64,000 bases of DNA, from assembly GCA_035236585.1 (NCBI GenBank), contig CP141132.1, forward strand, positions 55,835,880 through 55,899,879, in the 5' to 3' direction. Positions 10,329 to 23,900 of this stretch are shown here, one piece after another; positions within the stretch are counted from its first letter, which is position 1, and the number at the start of each line of letters is the position of its first letter. This stretch comes from Warburgia ugandensis. Lineage: Eukaryota; Streptophyta; Magnoliopsida; Canellales; Canellaceae. The position numbers and the translations under genes were made by a program. The notes beneath the pieces are model-generated. The model was not told where the DNA came from and searched no databases. It saw only the letters and a list, made by a program, of their open reading frames with translations.

Positions 10329-13300
10329 ATGACTGATCAACGATCAAAGGGTAACTCACACCATGGTAGTGTTAGAGGCAATCAAGGTCCTCCATTCATC
10401 ATGAATGGGGACCCACCACCTCTAATTGATGATGAATATCAACCTCCACCAAGGAGGAATAATCATCAACAAAGAAATTGGAGAAGAAATGGAAATAGGG
10501 AATAGGACCAACAGAGTGACCATGGAGAAAATGATGTTTATCAGAATCTTCATGAATGAACCTTAAGAGACTACCTTCAACCTACACGCACCAGTACACC
10601 CTCTTGTGTCATTCTTCCTCAAAATGTTGGTGCGTTAGAATTAAAAACGGGAGTAATTCAATTACTTCCCAAATTTCATGGGCTAGATAGTGAGAATCCT
10701 TATTTGCACCTTAAAGAATTTGATGAGGTATGTAGTACCCAAAGAACCCAAAATATAGGTCTAGATACTGTTAGGCTTAAGCTATTTCCTTTCTCTTTAA
10801 AGGAAAAAGCAAAAATGTGGTTTAATGCACTGCCACCAGGTTCCATAAGGACTTGGAATGAAATGACTAGGGAATTCTTGAAAAAAAATTTCCTTACACA
10901 TAAAACAAATACACTCCATTGTAAGATAATGAACTTTACCCAAAAAGATAAAGAATCATTCTACCAATGCTGGGAAAGGTTCAAAGATCTATTGCTTACT
11001 TGCCCACATCATGGCTATGAACCATGGCGCATTATCAGCTTCTTTTATGAAGGACTTAATTCTGACATACTCCAGCTTGTAGAGATGATGTGCAATGGTA
11101 ACTTTTTGAATAGACAACCAAATAAGGCGGAGGAGTATTTGGAATGGCTAGCTGAAAGTGCACAGACCTTGGCTAACTCAGAAAGAGTAGAACATTTAGA
11201 TAAACCCAAGCCCACTACCACATCCACTAGGGGAGGCATGTATGCCATGTCTGAAAAAGATGATATCAATGCCAAAGTAGCAACCCTAGCTAGAAAAGTA
11301 GAAGTCATGGAAATGGGAACGAAAACCTTAACTAATGATGAACAAGTGTGTAGCATTTGTGAAAGCACGTCACATCTTACTCAAAAATGTCCTACCATCC
11401 CTGCATTTCAAGATGTACTTCATGATTAGGCTAATGCACTTAATAATTATAAAAGACCTTTCTCCCCATATTCAAAGACATATAATGCCAACTGGAGAAA
11501 CCATCCAAATTTCAATTGGAGAAATGGACCAAATGCTAATGTCTCACAACCAGGCCCATACCAGAGTCATCAACAACCAAACCAAGGACTACTTGCTCCA
11601 CCCCTATACCAAACTCATCAACCTCATTCTCCTGGACTTTACTTGCCCCCACCTAAAAGGCATGTTGAGGATAATCAATACATTCAAAATTAGGAAAGGA
11701 AAATTTCTCATTTAGAAAGTCAAGTAAAACAAACCAACCAGTCCATGAATGAATTAAAAAGCATGATGAGTCAAATGATGCAAAATATGGAAAAAGAAAA
11801 ATTCCCAGCTCAACCACAAGCAAACCCTAAGGGAGTGCATGTGGTTAGCACTAATGCATCTGATGAAACATCTAGCTCTACCATGGAACAGACTAAAGCT
11901 ATTACTGTTCTTAGGAGTGGTAAAATAATTGAGAAAAATGAGCCTCAAAAGATTGAAAAGGTAGAAAAACCTAAAGAAAAATCTAAAGAAAAGGACCATG
12001 TTTCACCTGTTGACCCATGTCCATTCCTTGCTCCATTCCCTCAAAGGTTGCACCAAGCCCCAAAGTCTGCCTCTAATGGTGAGATTTTAGAGATTTTCAA
12101 GCAAGTCAAGATCAACATACCGATCTTAGATGCTATAAAACAAATCCCATCATATGCCAAATTCTTAAAAGACTTATGCACCATCAAGAGGAAATTAAAT
12201 GTCTAAAAGAAGGCATTTTTTACTGAACAAGTTAGTTCTATTCTTCAACACCATACACCACCAAGATACAAAGATCCTGGTTGCCCCACTCTTACTTGCA
12301 TTATTGGCAACTAAAAAATTAACCAAGCTCTTCTTGATTTAGGATCTAGTGTGAATCTATTACCATACTCGGTATATGAACAATTAGGTCTGGGTGAATT
12401 GAAACCTACATCTACTACGCTCCAGCTAGCTGATCGTTCTGTAAAAATACCGAGAGGGGTAATAGAGGATGTGTTAGTCCAGGTAGAACAATTTTGCTTC
12501 CCTGTAGATTTTCTAGTTCTAGATACACAACCGGTGGTGAATGAGAAGAATGAAATACCAATCATCCTGGGATGACCATTTTTGGCTACGTCCAATGCCT
12601 TAATCAATTGTAGAAATGGTATGATGAAATTGTCCTTTGGCAATATGACAATAGAGCTCAACATCTTCAACATTTGTAAGCAACCTAATGAAACTACTGA
12701 TGACTTGCACTGTGTTAACATGATCAATTCAGTTGTGTAAGATCAGTTTCAGTCATCTTCCTTGTCGGACCCACTTGAGGCCTGTTTGGCCCATTTTAAT
12801 GAGTTTAATGAGGATGCATTAATAGAGGAAGTTAATGCCCTCCTTGATTCTGTTCCTATCATGGATACAGAAAAATGGAAACCTCATTTCGAGGAGCTTC
12901 TATTACGTGAGATCACTCCCCTCCCATCATCAATAGAACCCTTAACAGATCCTAAAATTCCAAATAAGCATGTTAATACAAACTATGTACTTGATTGGGA
13001 CCTACAGACTTTATTTGAACAACCATCAGATTAGAAATTAGGCCCACCTGATGTATTACATGTGCCAATTGAACATGAGGAAAAAGAGTCCATTGATACA
13101 CTGTCCATACCTCAATCTCAGGAAAATGTAAGGGAAAAGGAGGACCATTCACATCTATATGGTTCAAAAGAATTTAAATTCACGGTAGTTGACATTGTTA
13201 TAGAGATTCCACCACCCAAATTTTCAAGGTGGAGGAATTATATTGATTACCGTGAAATTTTGAAAATGGGAGATCATCAGAGTGGTCCCACTCAATTTAC

Positions 13301-13442
13301 ATTCGTGGTAGTCTATTGTGTCACAATGCTACCATCACCAAAAATTTCAGGGTGGATGAAATACATAGACTATCATGAGATTTTGAAGTGGCGTGAGAAA
13401 TCTTGCAATTTCATTATTGGAATTAGGGAAACTCAAAGATAA
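10329..13442 (+). pseudogene. Gypsy gag-protease polyprotein, one frame with nonsense mutations
   Basis: One reading frame runs the whole way, broken by stops (10503-10505, near 11427, 11692, 12205, 12313, 12573, 12739, 13032) but with no frameshift that I can see. Order: basic Q/N-rich start; retrotransposon gag domain (about 10660-11060, with FPFSLKEKAKMWF and RTWNEMTREFLKKNF); a zinc knuckle CSICESTSHLTQKC (CX2CX4HX4C, about 11349-11390); an N/P-rich YNANWRNHPNFNWRN stretch; a K/E-rich linker; and an aspartic protease with [20 protein letters not shown] (about 12325-12385) and IILG before a stop where ILGRPFL is expected. After a HFEELLLREI segment that normally precedes RT, the RT is missing and a short duplicated module follows. 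Translation would make capsid and protease of a non-autonomous element. Confidence 0.85.
13177..13390 (+). repeat. Duplicated coding module with YIDYxEILK
   Basis: Two in-frame copies: about 13177-13266 (KFTVVDIVIEIPPPKFSRW, then NYIDYREILK) and about 13294-13389 (QFTFVVVYCVTMLPSPKISG, then KYIDYHEILK). They are roughly 120 nt apart and similar in both DNA and protein. No known domain comes to mind. Confidence 0.7.
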
Positions 13443-15130
13443 ATGAGGATATGTCTGGCTGAAGATGTTAAACTTAGTGCTCACTGGGAGGCAACCCAAA
13501 GTTTTTCATTTTTGTTGTTTTCTACATCACCCACATTCATTTTAGGTCTTACTTTTTAAAACATTGAGGACAATGTTTCTATCAAGTTGGGGGTGTAGAA
13601 TTCTAGCAAATTCTAGTTTTTTTCTGATATTTAGGTGATTTTCTTGGTTTTTCAAAAAGAAAAAAGAAAATTTTTAGGTCATTTCCTATACCATGATGAG
13701 AATTGGATTTTTTGAAGTATAATCTGGATAACTTTAGCTTATTAATAGAATTGAATATGATTAATTCATCATTTTACTCATTTTTTAAAGTATTCCATGA
13801 AAGCAAAGTCTCATATCACATCTGTACATGCAGTTGCATATAGATAATCTAGATTGATAAGTGACTATAACTTAGAAATTCTGAAGAAATTCAGTGGAGA
13901 CCTATAACCTAAGTGAGTTTTAGAGCCATTCATTTGTTTTGAGAGGTTATAAATATTCCTAATTTTCTTCAGCGTGCTTAAAGAAAATTGATCCCAAACT
14001 CTTAAATTTGGCTAATTACCTGAATAATTAGAATATTACCTTTAAAATTCTGGAAGTTCATTGAATTTGATAGATTATATGAAACCTAGAAAATGATTTA
14101 GGCCATCCTTGTTGTTAACCTAGAGACATAAAGCCTACCCAGAAGTATTTTTACCACTAGTTAGCCAAGTTGAGCCTTTTAATATAAGCCTTTTCTTTTA
14201 TCACCCAAATTACCCTTTACCCATATTAACCCAATATAAATTATCCAGTACCCAATTTTCTTTGAAAAATAAGGTAGAGATGAATGAAAGAATATCTTTT
14301 TGTTGTAATGCAAGTAGAAAAGTAGATATGAAGAAAAGAAATATTCTTCAAAGTGAGTCAAAAGTACTAAAATATAAAGAAAAAAGTTGAAAAAAAAAAG
14401 TTTGAAGAATACAAAGAAAAATAGAGAAAAGAAATATTCACTTCAGCAAAGAAAAGGAAAGAAGAATTGTCAACAATAGAAGACCTCTACTTATTTTTCT
14501 GAAGAAACTTTGAATACCCTTATACTCTTTCTTTTGTACCCTATCTTAAGCCTATGTTTTGTCCCAGTTAAAGACCTATTGGTTCTAAGATGAATATAGC
14601 CTTGATGAGGAAATAAATGAATAGGATTAAAAGAATAGTATCTCTAAATATACAAAGGTAATGGCATCCATTCCAAAGGGATCAACACAAGTAAATTCCT
14701 TAGTAACTCCTGTTCTTCATGAGTATATGTGAGATATATTTGCTTTCATTGACTCTTCTCACATAATTAAAAGAGAGATATAATTTGAGCCCTCTATCTG
14801 AGAGATTTTATTTATGAGTGTATGCCATTAGTAAGGATTAAGGTCAAAACATATTTCAGATGGAGTTCAAAAGTTAAAAGTCTACTTAGAGATAAAGATT
14901 ATTCTATGTGTAAACTGTACACACACACTCACTTTGAGATTTGAGCTTAAGTGGAATAGTTTTAGCATATGGGTAGGGTTTTGAATTCTTCAATCATCTT
15001 TATTAGTTTGCTAAAGTTGATGGATTTATTTAAAATAATTCTCTGAGAAAAAAAAATGGAGATGACCTGAAAAATAAAAAAATTTGAGTTGATTTCTTCG
15101 CATCTTTTGCTAGGGACTAGCAAAATGCTT
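13443..15130 (+). other. 3' untranslated spacer of the Gypsy element
   Basis: AT-rich, without long frames. It begins with the phrase CTGGGAGGCAACCCAAAG (13478-13496) and GTTGGGGGTGTAG (13588-13600), both typical just after the coding part of Athila-like elements. An A/G-rich stretch covers about 14340-14470. It ends at the polypurine tract. Confidence 0.6.
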
Positions 15131-15141
15131 GTTGGGGGGTG
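15131..15141 (+). promoter_or_regulatory. Polypurine tract of the Gypsy element
   Basis: GTTGGGGGGTG immediately before the 3' LTR start TGTTAAG, the site for plus-strand priming. Confidence 0.75.
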
Positions 15142-15959
15142 TGTTAAGTGATCAATTTTGTTCAAAATACCCCTAATTTAGTGTTCAATTAGAGCATCTA
15201 GGCCATTAATTTCAAGATTTTACATAAAATATTTCATTTTAGCTTTAATCGGCTATCAACCATTGAATTGAAAGATTTAGTGGTTAGATGATCATCAAAG
15301 CTAATTAAATGAAAAATGAATAGTTCAGATGATTCTAATGGGGTCTTGTGCATTGCAGATCAATCGACTCAGGTGTAGATGCTCCAGATCGAATCAAGGG
15401 TATTAGATGAAGAGGATGAAGTTTCAAGGAAATCAGATAGAATTTCAAGAGTCCTAGGACAGGACAAAGTTGAAACTAGAGTTCTAGCAAGACTAGGAAG
15501 CTAGTGGACCCCACTCTCTCTCTCTTATCTCTCTTTTCCCTCTTTCTTATCTCTCTTATCACTTTCCTCTCTTTTCTCTTTTCTCTCTTCTATCTTTTTT
15601 CTCTATATCTCTCTTCACTCCTTATCTCACACATCTCCCTCCATCTCACACTCTCTCACGTTTCTCTCTTTCTTCATATACCCCTCCATTCTCCACTCTT
15701 CAGAGGAGGCTAGGCAGGATCGTGGTTGCTGGCCGTAGGAGGCAGCCAACCCATCCCTTCTCTCCCTCTTCTTCCTCTCTTCATTCCCCCTTTCATTCTC
15801 TCTTCCTCTGCTCTTCACACGACTCTCTCATTACCACTGTCATCTTTGGGCTGGGCTGGTCTCTCTCTCTCTTTCACTCCAACCTCCTTCTCCTTCAATC
15901 CATCTCTCTAACTCCCTCTTCTTCAACCATACCAAAACCCCTACCTCTTCTCCTCTTTC

Positions 15960-16078
<119 letters not shown>

Positions 16079-16393
16079 TTCCCAATCGATCTCCCTCCTT
16101 CACATAGCCAGATACGCCTAGTCATCAACGCTCCCTTCTGCTTCACCAATGCAGCCCAGCCCTCTCTCTCATCTTCCTCTCTTGGCTGGACAGTAGAGGC
16201 CAGCTCTCTCTCCACTCTCCATTCTTCTCTCCCACGTTCTCTTCTCCAGGCCTAGCTCCCTCTCTCTCGTTCTCCCTCTCGTTCTGCCACTCCCACTTCT
16301 CTATCACCCTTACCTCTCCTCTTCTCATCCTTCTCTCTTCAACTCTTCTCTTAGCCAGCGATAGGTGCATGACACAACTAGCTTGGCTGGCAT

Positions 16394-16524
<131 letters not shown>

Positions 16525-17653
16525 CCCAAAAACACTCCCGTGCTCACACTTCTCTTCTTCTTCCCTCTTCTCCCTTCTTCTCATTCCCCCTTCCTCTCCG
16601 GCTAGGCATATACCCATTCTGGCTAGCTCAAGGAGAGAAAACCCGAAATCGTCTTCCCCGTCTCTTAGCTCCGGCGTTTTTCTCGCTTTCGGAAGCTCTA
16701 GAGAAGAAAACCCAGAACTGGGTTTCCTCCCGCGTTCCTACATCCCACCTCCCTCTCGTTCTTTGTCTTTTTCTCTTTCTTCTGTTCTCCCCATTTTCCC
16801 TCCTTCTTCCCTCTTTCTCTTCCTCTCCTCCTTTTCTTCTTCTTCTCCGTCCTCTTTTCCTCCCTCCTCCCTCCTTCCTCCTTCTCTTCCAGTTTTCATC
16901 GTTTTCCTGGTTTTTTTTGTTAAAAACCAGAAACCCCTAAAATTACACATCTGCCCCTGGAAGATCTTAGGAATTCTCAACGTGTCCCCAGACTAATTCC
17001 ATCTGTGTCCCCAAACTAATTACATCTGTGTCCCTGTGCTATTCTGGTTTTGTTTTATTCACATTTTGACTATCCAGGGACAGTGCAATCCAAGACAAGC
17101 TTATTTAGTTGCAATTTTTATTTTCTTTTGAATGAATAATTATGTAAATTGCAACAATTGAATAAATCTGGATTTTAGTTTATTTCTAGTATAATTTTTA
17201 TTTTTATTCTTTTATTAATTGAATTTTATTAAAAACTCCATCATTTTAAATCAAGTCTCTGTGGGATCGACTTGTACTTGCATAAGCTACACTACAATAG
17301 CCTGTGCACTTGCGGTTAAACAATCAACAGTCATTTATAGAAAATGATTTCAATTACATGCCTGTTTTAAGAATTATTTCATCGAGTTCTACAGTTCCTT
17401 TTCAATCTATGTTTATTATCTATGCACAACAACTAAGCTAGATTTCTATTTCAATACTCTGAACCAAATCATACCTGTGAATTGGAACTACATTCACAAA
17501 TTCGGGGCCGATATCGATTTTTGGGTGTTGGTTAGTATCTCTTTGTTTGTCTCATATGTATTATGCATATTTGAAGAACTTTTACAAGCTTATGGGTTAG
17601 AAATTTTCCTTTTTAAAGTTAATTTTCTTCTTGAATGTGTCTATCATATTTTT

Positions 17654-17947
17654 CTTTTTTTCATTATTAATTGAAAATTTTCTTGAAATGTAGTTATTTC
17701 AAATACTTCTAATTCTTGTATACCTAGTATTTGTTAAAATGTCTAACCTAATATTTTCATGTCTAATATGTCTCCACACATATTTGCTTCAATTTCTTGT
17801 CTTTTTTCCATTATTAATTGAAAATTTTCATGAAATTCAGTTATTTCAAATACTTCTAATTCTTGTATACCTAGTGTTCGGTAAAATCCTAATCTAATTT
17901 TTTTCATGTCTAACGTGTCTCCACACAAATTTGCTTTAATTTCTTGT
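17654..17947 (+). repeat. 147-bp tandem duplication in the transposase leader
   Basis: Two copies, about 17654-17800 and 17801-17947, sharing CATTATTAATTGAAAATTTT, TACTTCTAATTCTTGTATAC and CTCCACACA. The second copy ends five bases before the transposase start codon (17952). Confidence 0.88.
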
Positions 17948-17951
17948 GATA

Positions 17952-20900
17952 ATGGACAAAGATGCTTGGATGACTGTGACAAGAACATCAAAAGAATATG
18001 AGGAGAGAATAGAAAATTTTATAAAGTTCACACTTATGGCAAGTATTGATCGTAATCGCATGCATTGTCCATGCTCAAAATGTAGAAACTTAAAAAAAGT
18101 AACTATAGGGGTGTTGAGAGAACACTTATGCTTCAATGGAATCGATGAAAGCTACCACCCATGGATTTGGAATGGAGAACAACTTTCACAAATGCCCTCA
18201 ACAAGGCTTGAAAGATATGACATTATAGGAAGTGTTGGAGATAGTACAGCTATACTGATGTTTCGAGATGCATATGATGACTTCCAGGATGACCCTGAAT
18301 AGTTTCATACTATATTAGAGGAAGCCAATGAGCGGTTGTACCCTAAGTGCAAAGATTATACCATGCTGTCCGTAGTGGTAGAACTTTACAATGTGAAATC
18401 AAGATTTGATTTTTCAGATCAAGGTTTTACAAAAGTCTTGAAAGTATTAAGTAAGATGCTACTGAAGGATAATAAATTGTCAAGGTCCACATGGGAGGCA
18501 AAGAAAACCTTAGCTGCACTAGGGTTAAAGTATGAGAAGGTACATGCGTGTTCCAATGATTGCATCTTGTATAGGAAGGAGCACATGGATAAAACTACAT
18601 GCCTAGCTTGCGGACAGCCAAGATGAAAGTTAAAGAAGAATTCAACTGAGATAGTTACATGCATTCCTACAAAGGTTCTATGGTACTTTTCCCTATTCCA
18701 CGGATCAGAAGAATGTTTCGTATAATAAAAATAGCGAAGAAATTAGTGTAGCATGCCAAGGATAGAGTAATTGATAGCTTTTCAAGTCATCTAGAAGATA
18801 GCCTATCATGGAAGTTCGTAGACTTCATGGGGCCTAATTTTGGTGAAGAACCTAGAAACCTACGACTTGCATAATCTTCATATGGGATTAATCCTCATGG
18901 TTCTATGAGTAGCAAGTATAGTTGTGTCTTATTATATTAGTTTGTTACAACCTCCCACCATCTCTATGCATGAAGAGGAAGTTCATGATGCAAACTATGT
19001 TGATATCGAGTCTAAAGTAGCCAGGGAATGACATTGACGTGTACTTGTCTCCTTTGATCGATGATCTTTAGACATTATGGGATGTAGGTGTTGAAGCATA
19101 CAACGCATATAGGAAAGAGTCATTCACCCTAAAGGCTATACTGTTGTGGACAATAAGCAACTTCCCTACGTACAGTAATTTGTCTAGATGCACGGTGAAG
19201 GGATACAATGCTTGTGCTATCTACAGTGATCAAACATGTGTTGTATGACTTAAACATAGTAGGAAAATGGCATTCCTTGGGCACATAAGATGGTTGTGTA
19301 GAGACCATCCATATCATTTTAAGAAGCAAGAATTTAACGGGAGTGTAGAGACAAGGATACCTACAAAGATGTTGATAAGACGACAAGTATTGGAGCAGGT
19401 TGAAAACATTAATGTCTTGTGTGGGAAGAAGAAATCAAGTAAGTATGTATGTGAAAGTTATTGTAGAAGTTTTTGGAGAAGAAATCAATATTATTTTGTT
19501 TGGCATACTAGAAATCACTGCATGTACGTCATGTACTTGATGCCATGCACATTGAGAAGAATATATGTGAAATCTTAACCCGTACCTTGCTTAATATCCC
19601 AGGAAAAACAAAAGATGGACTTGAAGCTCAAATGGATCTTATGAACATGGTTTTGAAGAGGAGGTTTCACTCAAAGGATAGGGGTAATCGAGGAACATAA
19701 CTACTTAGACAATATTCCCACCATCTTTCTTTGACATGATAGTACATTTAACAGTACACCTCATTGATGATGTTAGACTCCGTAGGCTGGTTTACTTGCA
19801 ATGGATGTACCTATTTGAGAGGTATATGAAAATTTTAAAAGGGTATGTACGTAATCACAACTGGCCAGAGGGGTGTATAGCCGAATGCTATATTTTAAAG
19901 GAAGCAATGGAGTTTTGCGTAGAGTACTTTGCGAGAGTGGATACGATTAGAATCCCAAGAAAGAAACAATTAGTTGCATTTCATAATCCCAAGGTTGGTG
20001 AAACTCTATCAAGTATTCGTGTATCAGCCATTGACTATAAAGAACAGGACTGGGCGCATCTATATGTGTTGCGAAATGTTGGCGAACTCCAACCATACAT
20101 TGAGTAAGTTGATCATGCATGCACCTATGTAAAATTTAATTCTTGATGGTTACATTTTCTTTGATTACTCTATTAATTCGTGTGTGTATGTGTGTGAACA
20201 CATGGATGTACTCAAGGCAAAGAATCCAGGTTATGCAAAGAAATAGAAGTTGCTACAATTTGAGCATTGTCGCACTTTCAATAATTGGCCACGTAAGAAG
20301 GTAAAATGAAAAAATTCTCACTTAATATTAATTTAAAACTACATTATGTATATATGTATATATATATATATATATAATCTTACCTAATTAGTTAATATGA
20401 ATATACATAAATTCAAGGTTAGCAAGAAGTAGAAGGCAACGGTATGTCAGAAACCTGGGGCTAGATGGCAATGGGACCATGACCAGAAGTAATAAAATAT
20501 GTCGGATATGCCATCAATGGTTATTGCTTTTACACAAAAGACTGTGATAACTTAAGAATGCAACAGAATAGCTTTGTTGCCAATGCTACATTCTTTTCCA
20601 GTTCAAAGGATAGAAGGCCAATAGTGGTGGATGATATTTATTAAGGGGTTATATGAGAGATTTGGGCATTGGATTATACTTTTAGAAGTGTGGTTGTATT
20701 TAAGTGTGATTGGGTGTGACATTGGTTGACCTCAACAAGATCGCTATAAAAATAATCAATTCATTTTGGCATCTCAAGAAAAATAAGTAGTTTACGTGCA
20801 AGATGAATGTGATAAGAGATGGTCAACTATTTTATCATCCTGTTTGAGAGATTTTTATGATGAAGATGACCTATGAGATGCTGAAATAAATTACCCTTCC

Positions 20901-20983
20901 ATTACCAAAACAATCCCATCAATTGAACTAGTACTTGGTGAGAATGAGGATTGTGTGTGTGACTATGATGAGAAGGATGCTTG
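17952..20983 (+). pseudogene. CACTA TNP2-type transposase (decayed)
   Basis: Start chosen at ATG 17952. Order: transposase-associated domain (about 17955-18170: MDKDAWM, CPCSKCRNL, LREHLCFNGID, HPWIW); TNP2 catalytic region (about 18350-19570: ECPNDC-like HACSNDCILYRKEH, LACGQPR, DIDVYLSPLIDDL, FLGHIRWL); DUF4218 (about 19736-20107: FFDMIVHLTVHLIDDVRLRR, MEFCVEYFARVD); an exon near 20190-20300 (HMDVLKAKNPG, FEHCRTFNNWPRKK); and DUF4216 (about 20500-20975: YAINGYCFYTKDCDNLR, FKCDWV, FILASQEK). Stops and shifts occur throughout, for example 18302, 18626, 19578. The last codons are interrupted by the solo LTR; across the join the frame reads DAWV then stop at about 26180. The enzyme would have bound and cut CACTA ends. 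Confidence 0.88.
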
Positions 20984-23900
20984 TGTGACAACCTGGGTTT
21001 TTGAAACACATTTTATAATATATTTGTTCAAAGGAAGGGCCCTTAAATGTGTAAAAAAAATTCACAAACAATGCAGCAGAAATTCTTTTCATTTAAATTC
21101 ATTTTGAACAAAACCCAAGTCTCATTGGAAGATACATAATACACAGTCATTTCGTACAAAATAAAATTTTATTGAATACCAAGATTCATCTAGTAGTTCA
21201 CTCTTACACAGCCCTATATTAAGTTACAACCCATTGTCCAAAATTACATAATCCAAAATTCAAACCTCACCTTATATTAAAAACGCTCAATACAATACAC
21301 TCTCAAATAAGGAAAAATTACATCTCTTCAAATACATACTCTAATTTTCTTATTTTCTTCAAATCTTCTATTATCTTGCTCTTAGATCTTCAAGCTTTAA
21401 TCCCTTAAGTCCTTTATGGCCTTGAGCTTCTTTCCCTCCTTCTCTGTGCCTGAGGTATTGTAAAGATGGAAACATGTACAATACCTCAGCAAGCTATGCT
21501 TGGTAGGGGATACAAAAATATAATACTTCATCAATACAAAGATACTTACCTCAGTCATTAAGCCCTCATGAGTCATCTCATACTCATATATAGAAGATAT
21601 ACATTATTTATGTAATATATGACAAATTAGTTAATATATTGAAGATTACTCAAAACTTGTTCCTTCCCCTGGCTATACTTCCACTTAGGAGAGTAATACC
21701 TAGCCAATTCACATATAGGGGTTTTCATTTTAGGAACTCATATAATAGCATATCACTATGCCATGGCATCATACTATGCCTATAATCTGTGTATTATAAT
21801 GCAAAATACATTAAGACTACTATGCTCATAGTCTTAATCCGTACAACGCGCCCGGATAACTGTATAGTCCTCCACTGATACCAACTGTGGAATAATCAAT
21901 CCATGTCCTCATGGGGTGGACCATGGCTGTTACAGTGAGGCCTTCCAATATTGCCTCGCCCAACATTTAGTCTCTCTTTGGGCATGGTATCCATCATATA
22001 AATTTCAGGAAGTGGGTGGCCAAACCCTCATAACTTCCCTAGCATAGCAACCCCAGTCTCTATCTTTGTGTAAATCAAAATTCACAAGTCTCCATACTTG
22101 TATGGAAAATACTTTGTACATATCAGATGATGTGTCTGTTTAACTAAGGCTGGAATATTTTCTACACCCTATCACCTCATTAAGTTTAATCATCATATTA
22201 GATCAAATAACTTAGATTCTGAGGTTATATCATTTAGTAAATCCTCTAATTTCATCCTTTAGTTGGATCATATATATTTTAAATCACTTAACATAATCAT
22301 TTAGTTGGATCATAAAAATTTCTTATTTGGATCATGTGTTTTGGATCACTTATTTGGATCATGACTATGCTAAGGTACTAAGCATACTCATACAATGAAG
22401 GTCTATACTACTAGACAGATAATCATGTACGTATACACATGAATCTCCAATACATCTTTGTAGATCTACCTACCTCAAAGTAGTATCGGGTCTTGATTCG
22501 TATATCCTCAAGTGGTATTCCTCCATAATACTCATCCTAGTATGTATACATACATCTGTCACACCATACATTTCAAGTTATTTATCCATACTTGTATATA
22601 TCCCTATAAGTGATACCCTAAGTTTCCTTGAATCCATTTTTGATCAAGGGTTTGGGTTCTCTATCTATGTTGTTCTATATATACACACTATACAGACACA
22701 ATATAATACTTCCTTAGTATTCTTATTGTTCTTGATCATTCAAGATCCTGTGGATCTTGTTTGATCATCCTTATCTTGATTACCATTTTTATTAAGGTTA
22801 GATGATTTACTAACCTTTTATGCTCTCTTTTTTATTATTACTCAACCATTTAATTTTTTAATAGTTGAGGGTAGTTTATTTCATTCTAAGTCTATATTGC
22901 TCCTATTATGTCAAATTGGCTAAGCCTTACTAGTTGAATAATTGAACACAAAATGGCTACTTCAATCCTCATGTAAGGAGGCGTTTAGACCTCACAAACA
23001 CCAATGGAAGGTGGGGGGAGGGCGTGGCTCTATTAGATAAACCCCTTAACTATTATGTCCATCATTCACTAGCTTGACCCTAACTCAACCTTTCATAAGG
23101 TTCCTATGAGCATGTAACCCTAAGTATTATTTCTAATTGATTTTAATTAATTTCATGAATTAAAATGTCATTCATGGAGATTTATTATTCTCCTAAGTTG
23201 GACCAAGGAATTTTTATTCCTTATATTATCCTACTAACTATGGTCCTTACTATCATAAAGTCCATGTCATACATTCCATGTGAATGTCTTTTCCTTCTAA
23301 TTTCATTTAATTACAATTTCAATGAAATTTTCATTACTTAAGCATTAAAGCATAAATTTAAAGAATAAATAATTGAGAAATTAAGAAATTAAATAATAAA
23401 TTCTATAAGTAACTCAACTAAGAAATGAAAGACAATAATATTCAATAATTCAAATAGCAATCTCACATGCTATCATGATCCAAGGGTCTTAATTGATCCA
23501 TATTCATTTTTTATTTCTTTAAGGTTTAGATCTTGATCCTTCATTTTATTTTAGATCCAACATTTTATATTGATGTAATTTAATTATTAAATTATTGATT
23601 TATCTTATCCATTGATTTGATCTTCCTTGATCTACCCGATCAAGGAGATCTTAAGTTACTTTATAACCTTTAAGGGCATAGATCTTGATCTAGCCCAAAT
23701 CCTCATCATCCATTCATTAAATCCATATGATATTATCTCAAGATCATCATCAAAATACACCCATACTGTCCAATCATCCTGGATCATCTTGATCTAGGAG
23801 ATACTATTCATTTTTAGGGATTTTAGTAACTCTTAAGGCTAGATCTCTTAATATCTCCCCAATTAATTCAATTTAAGCCACTAATTTTATTTATTACATT

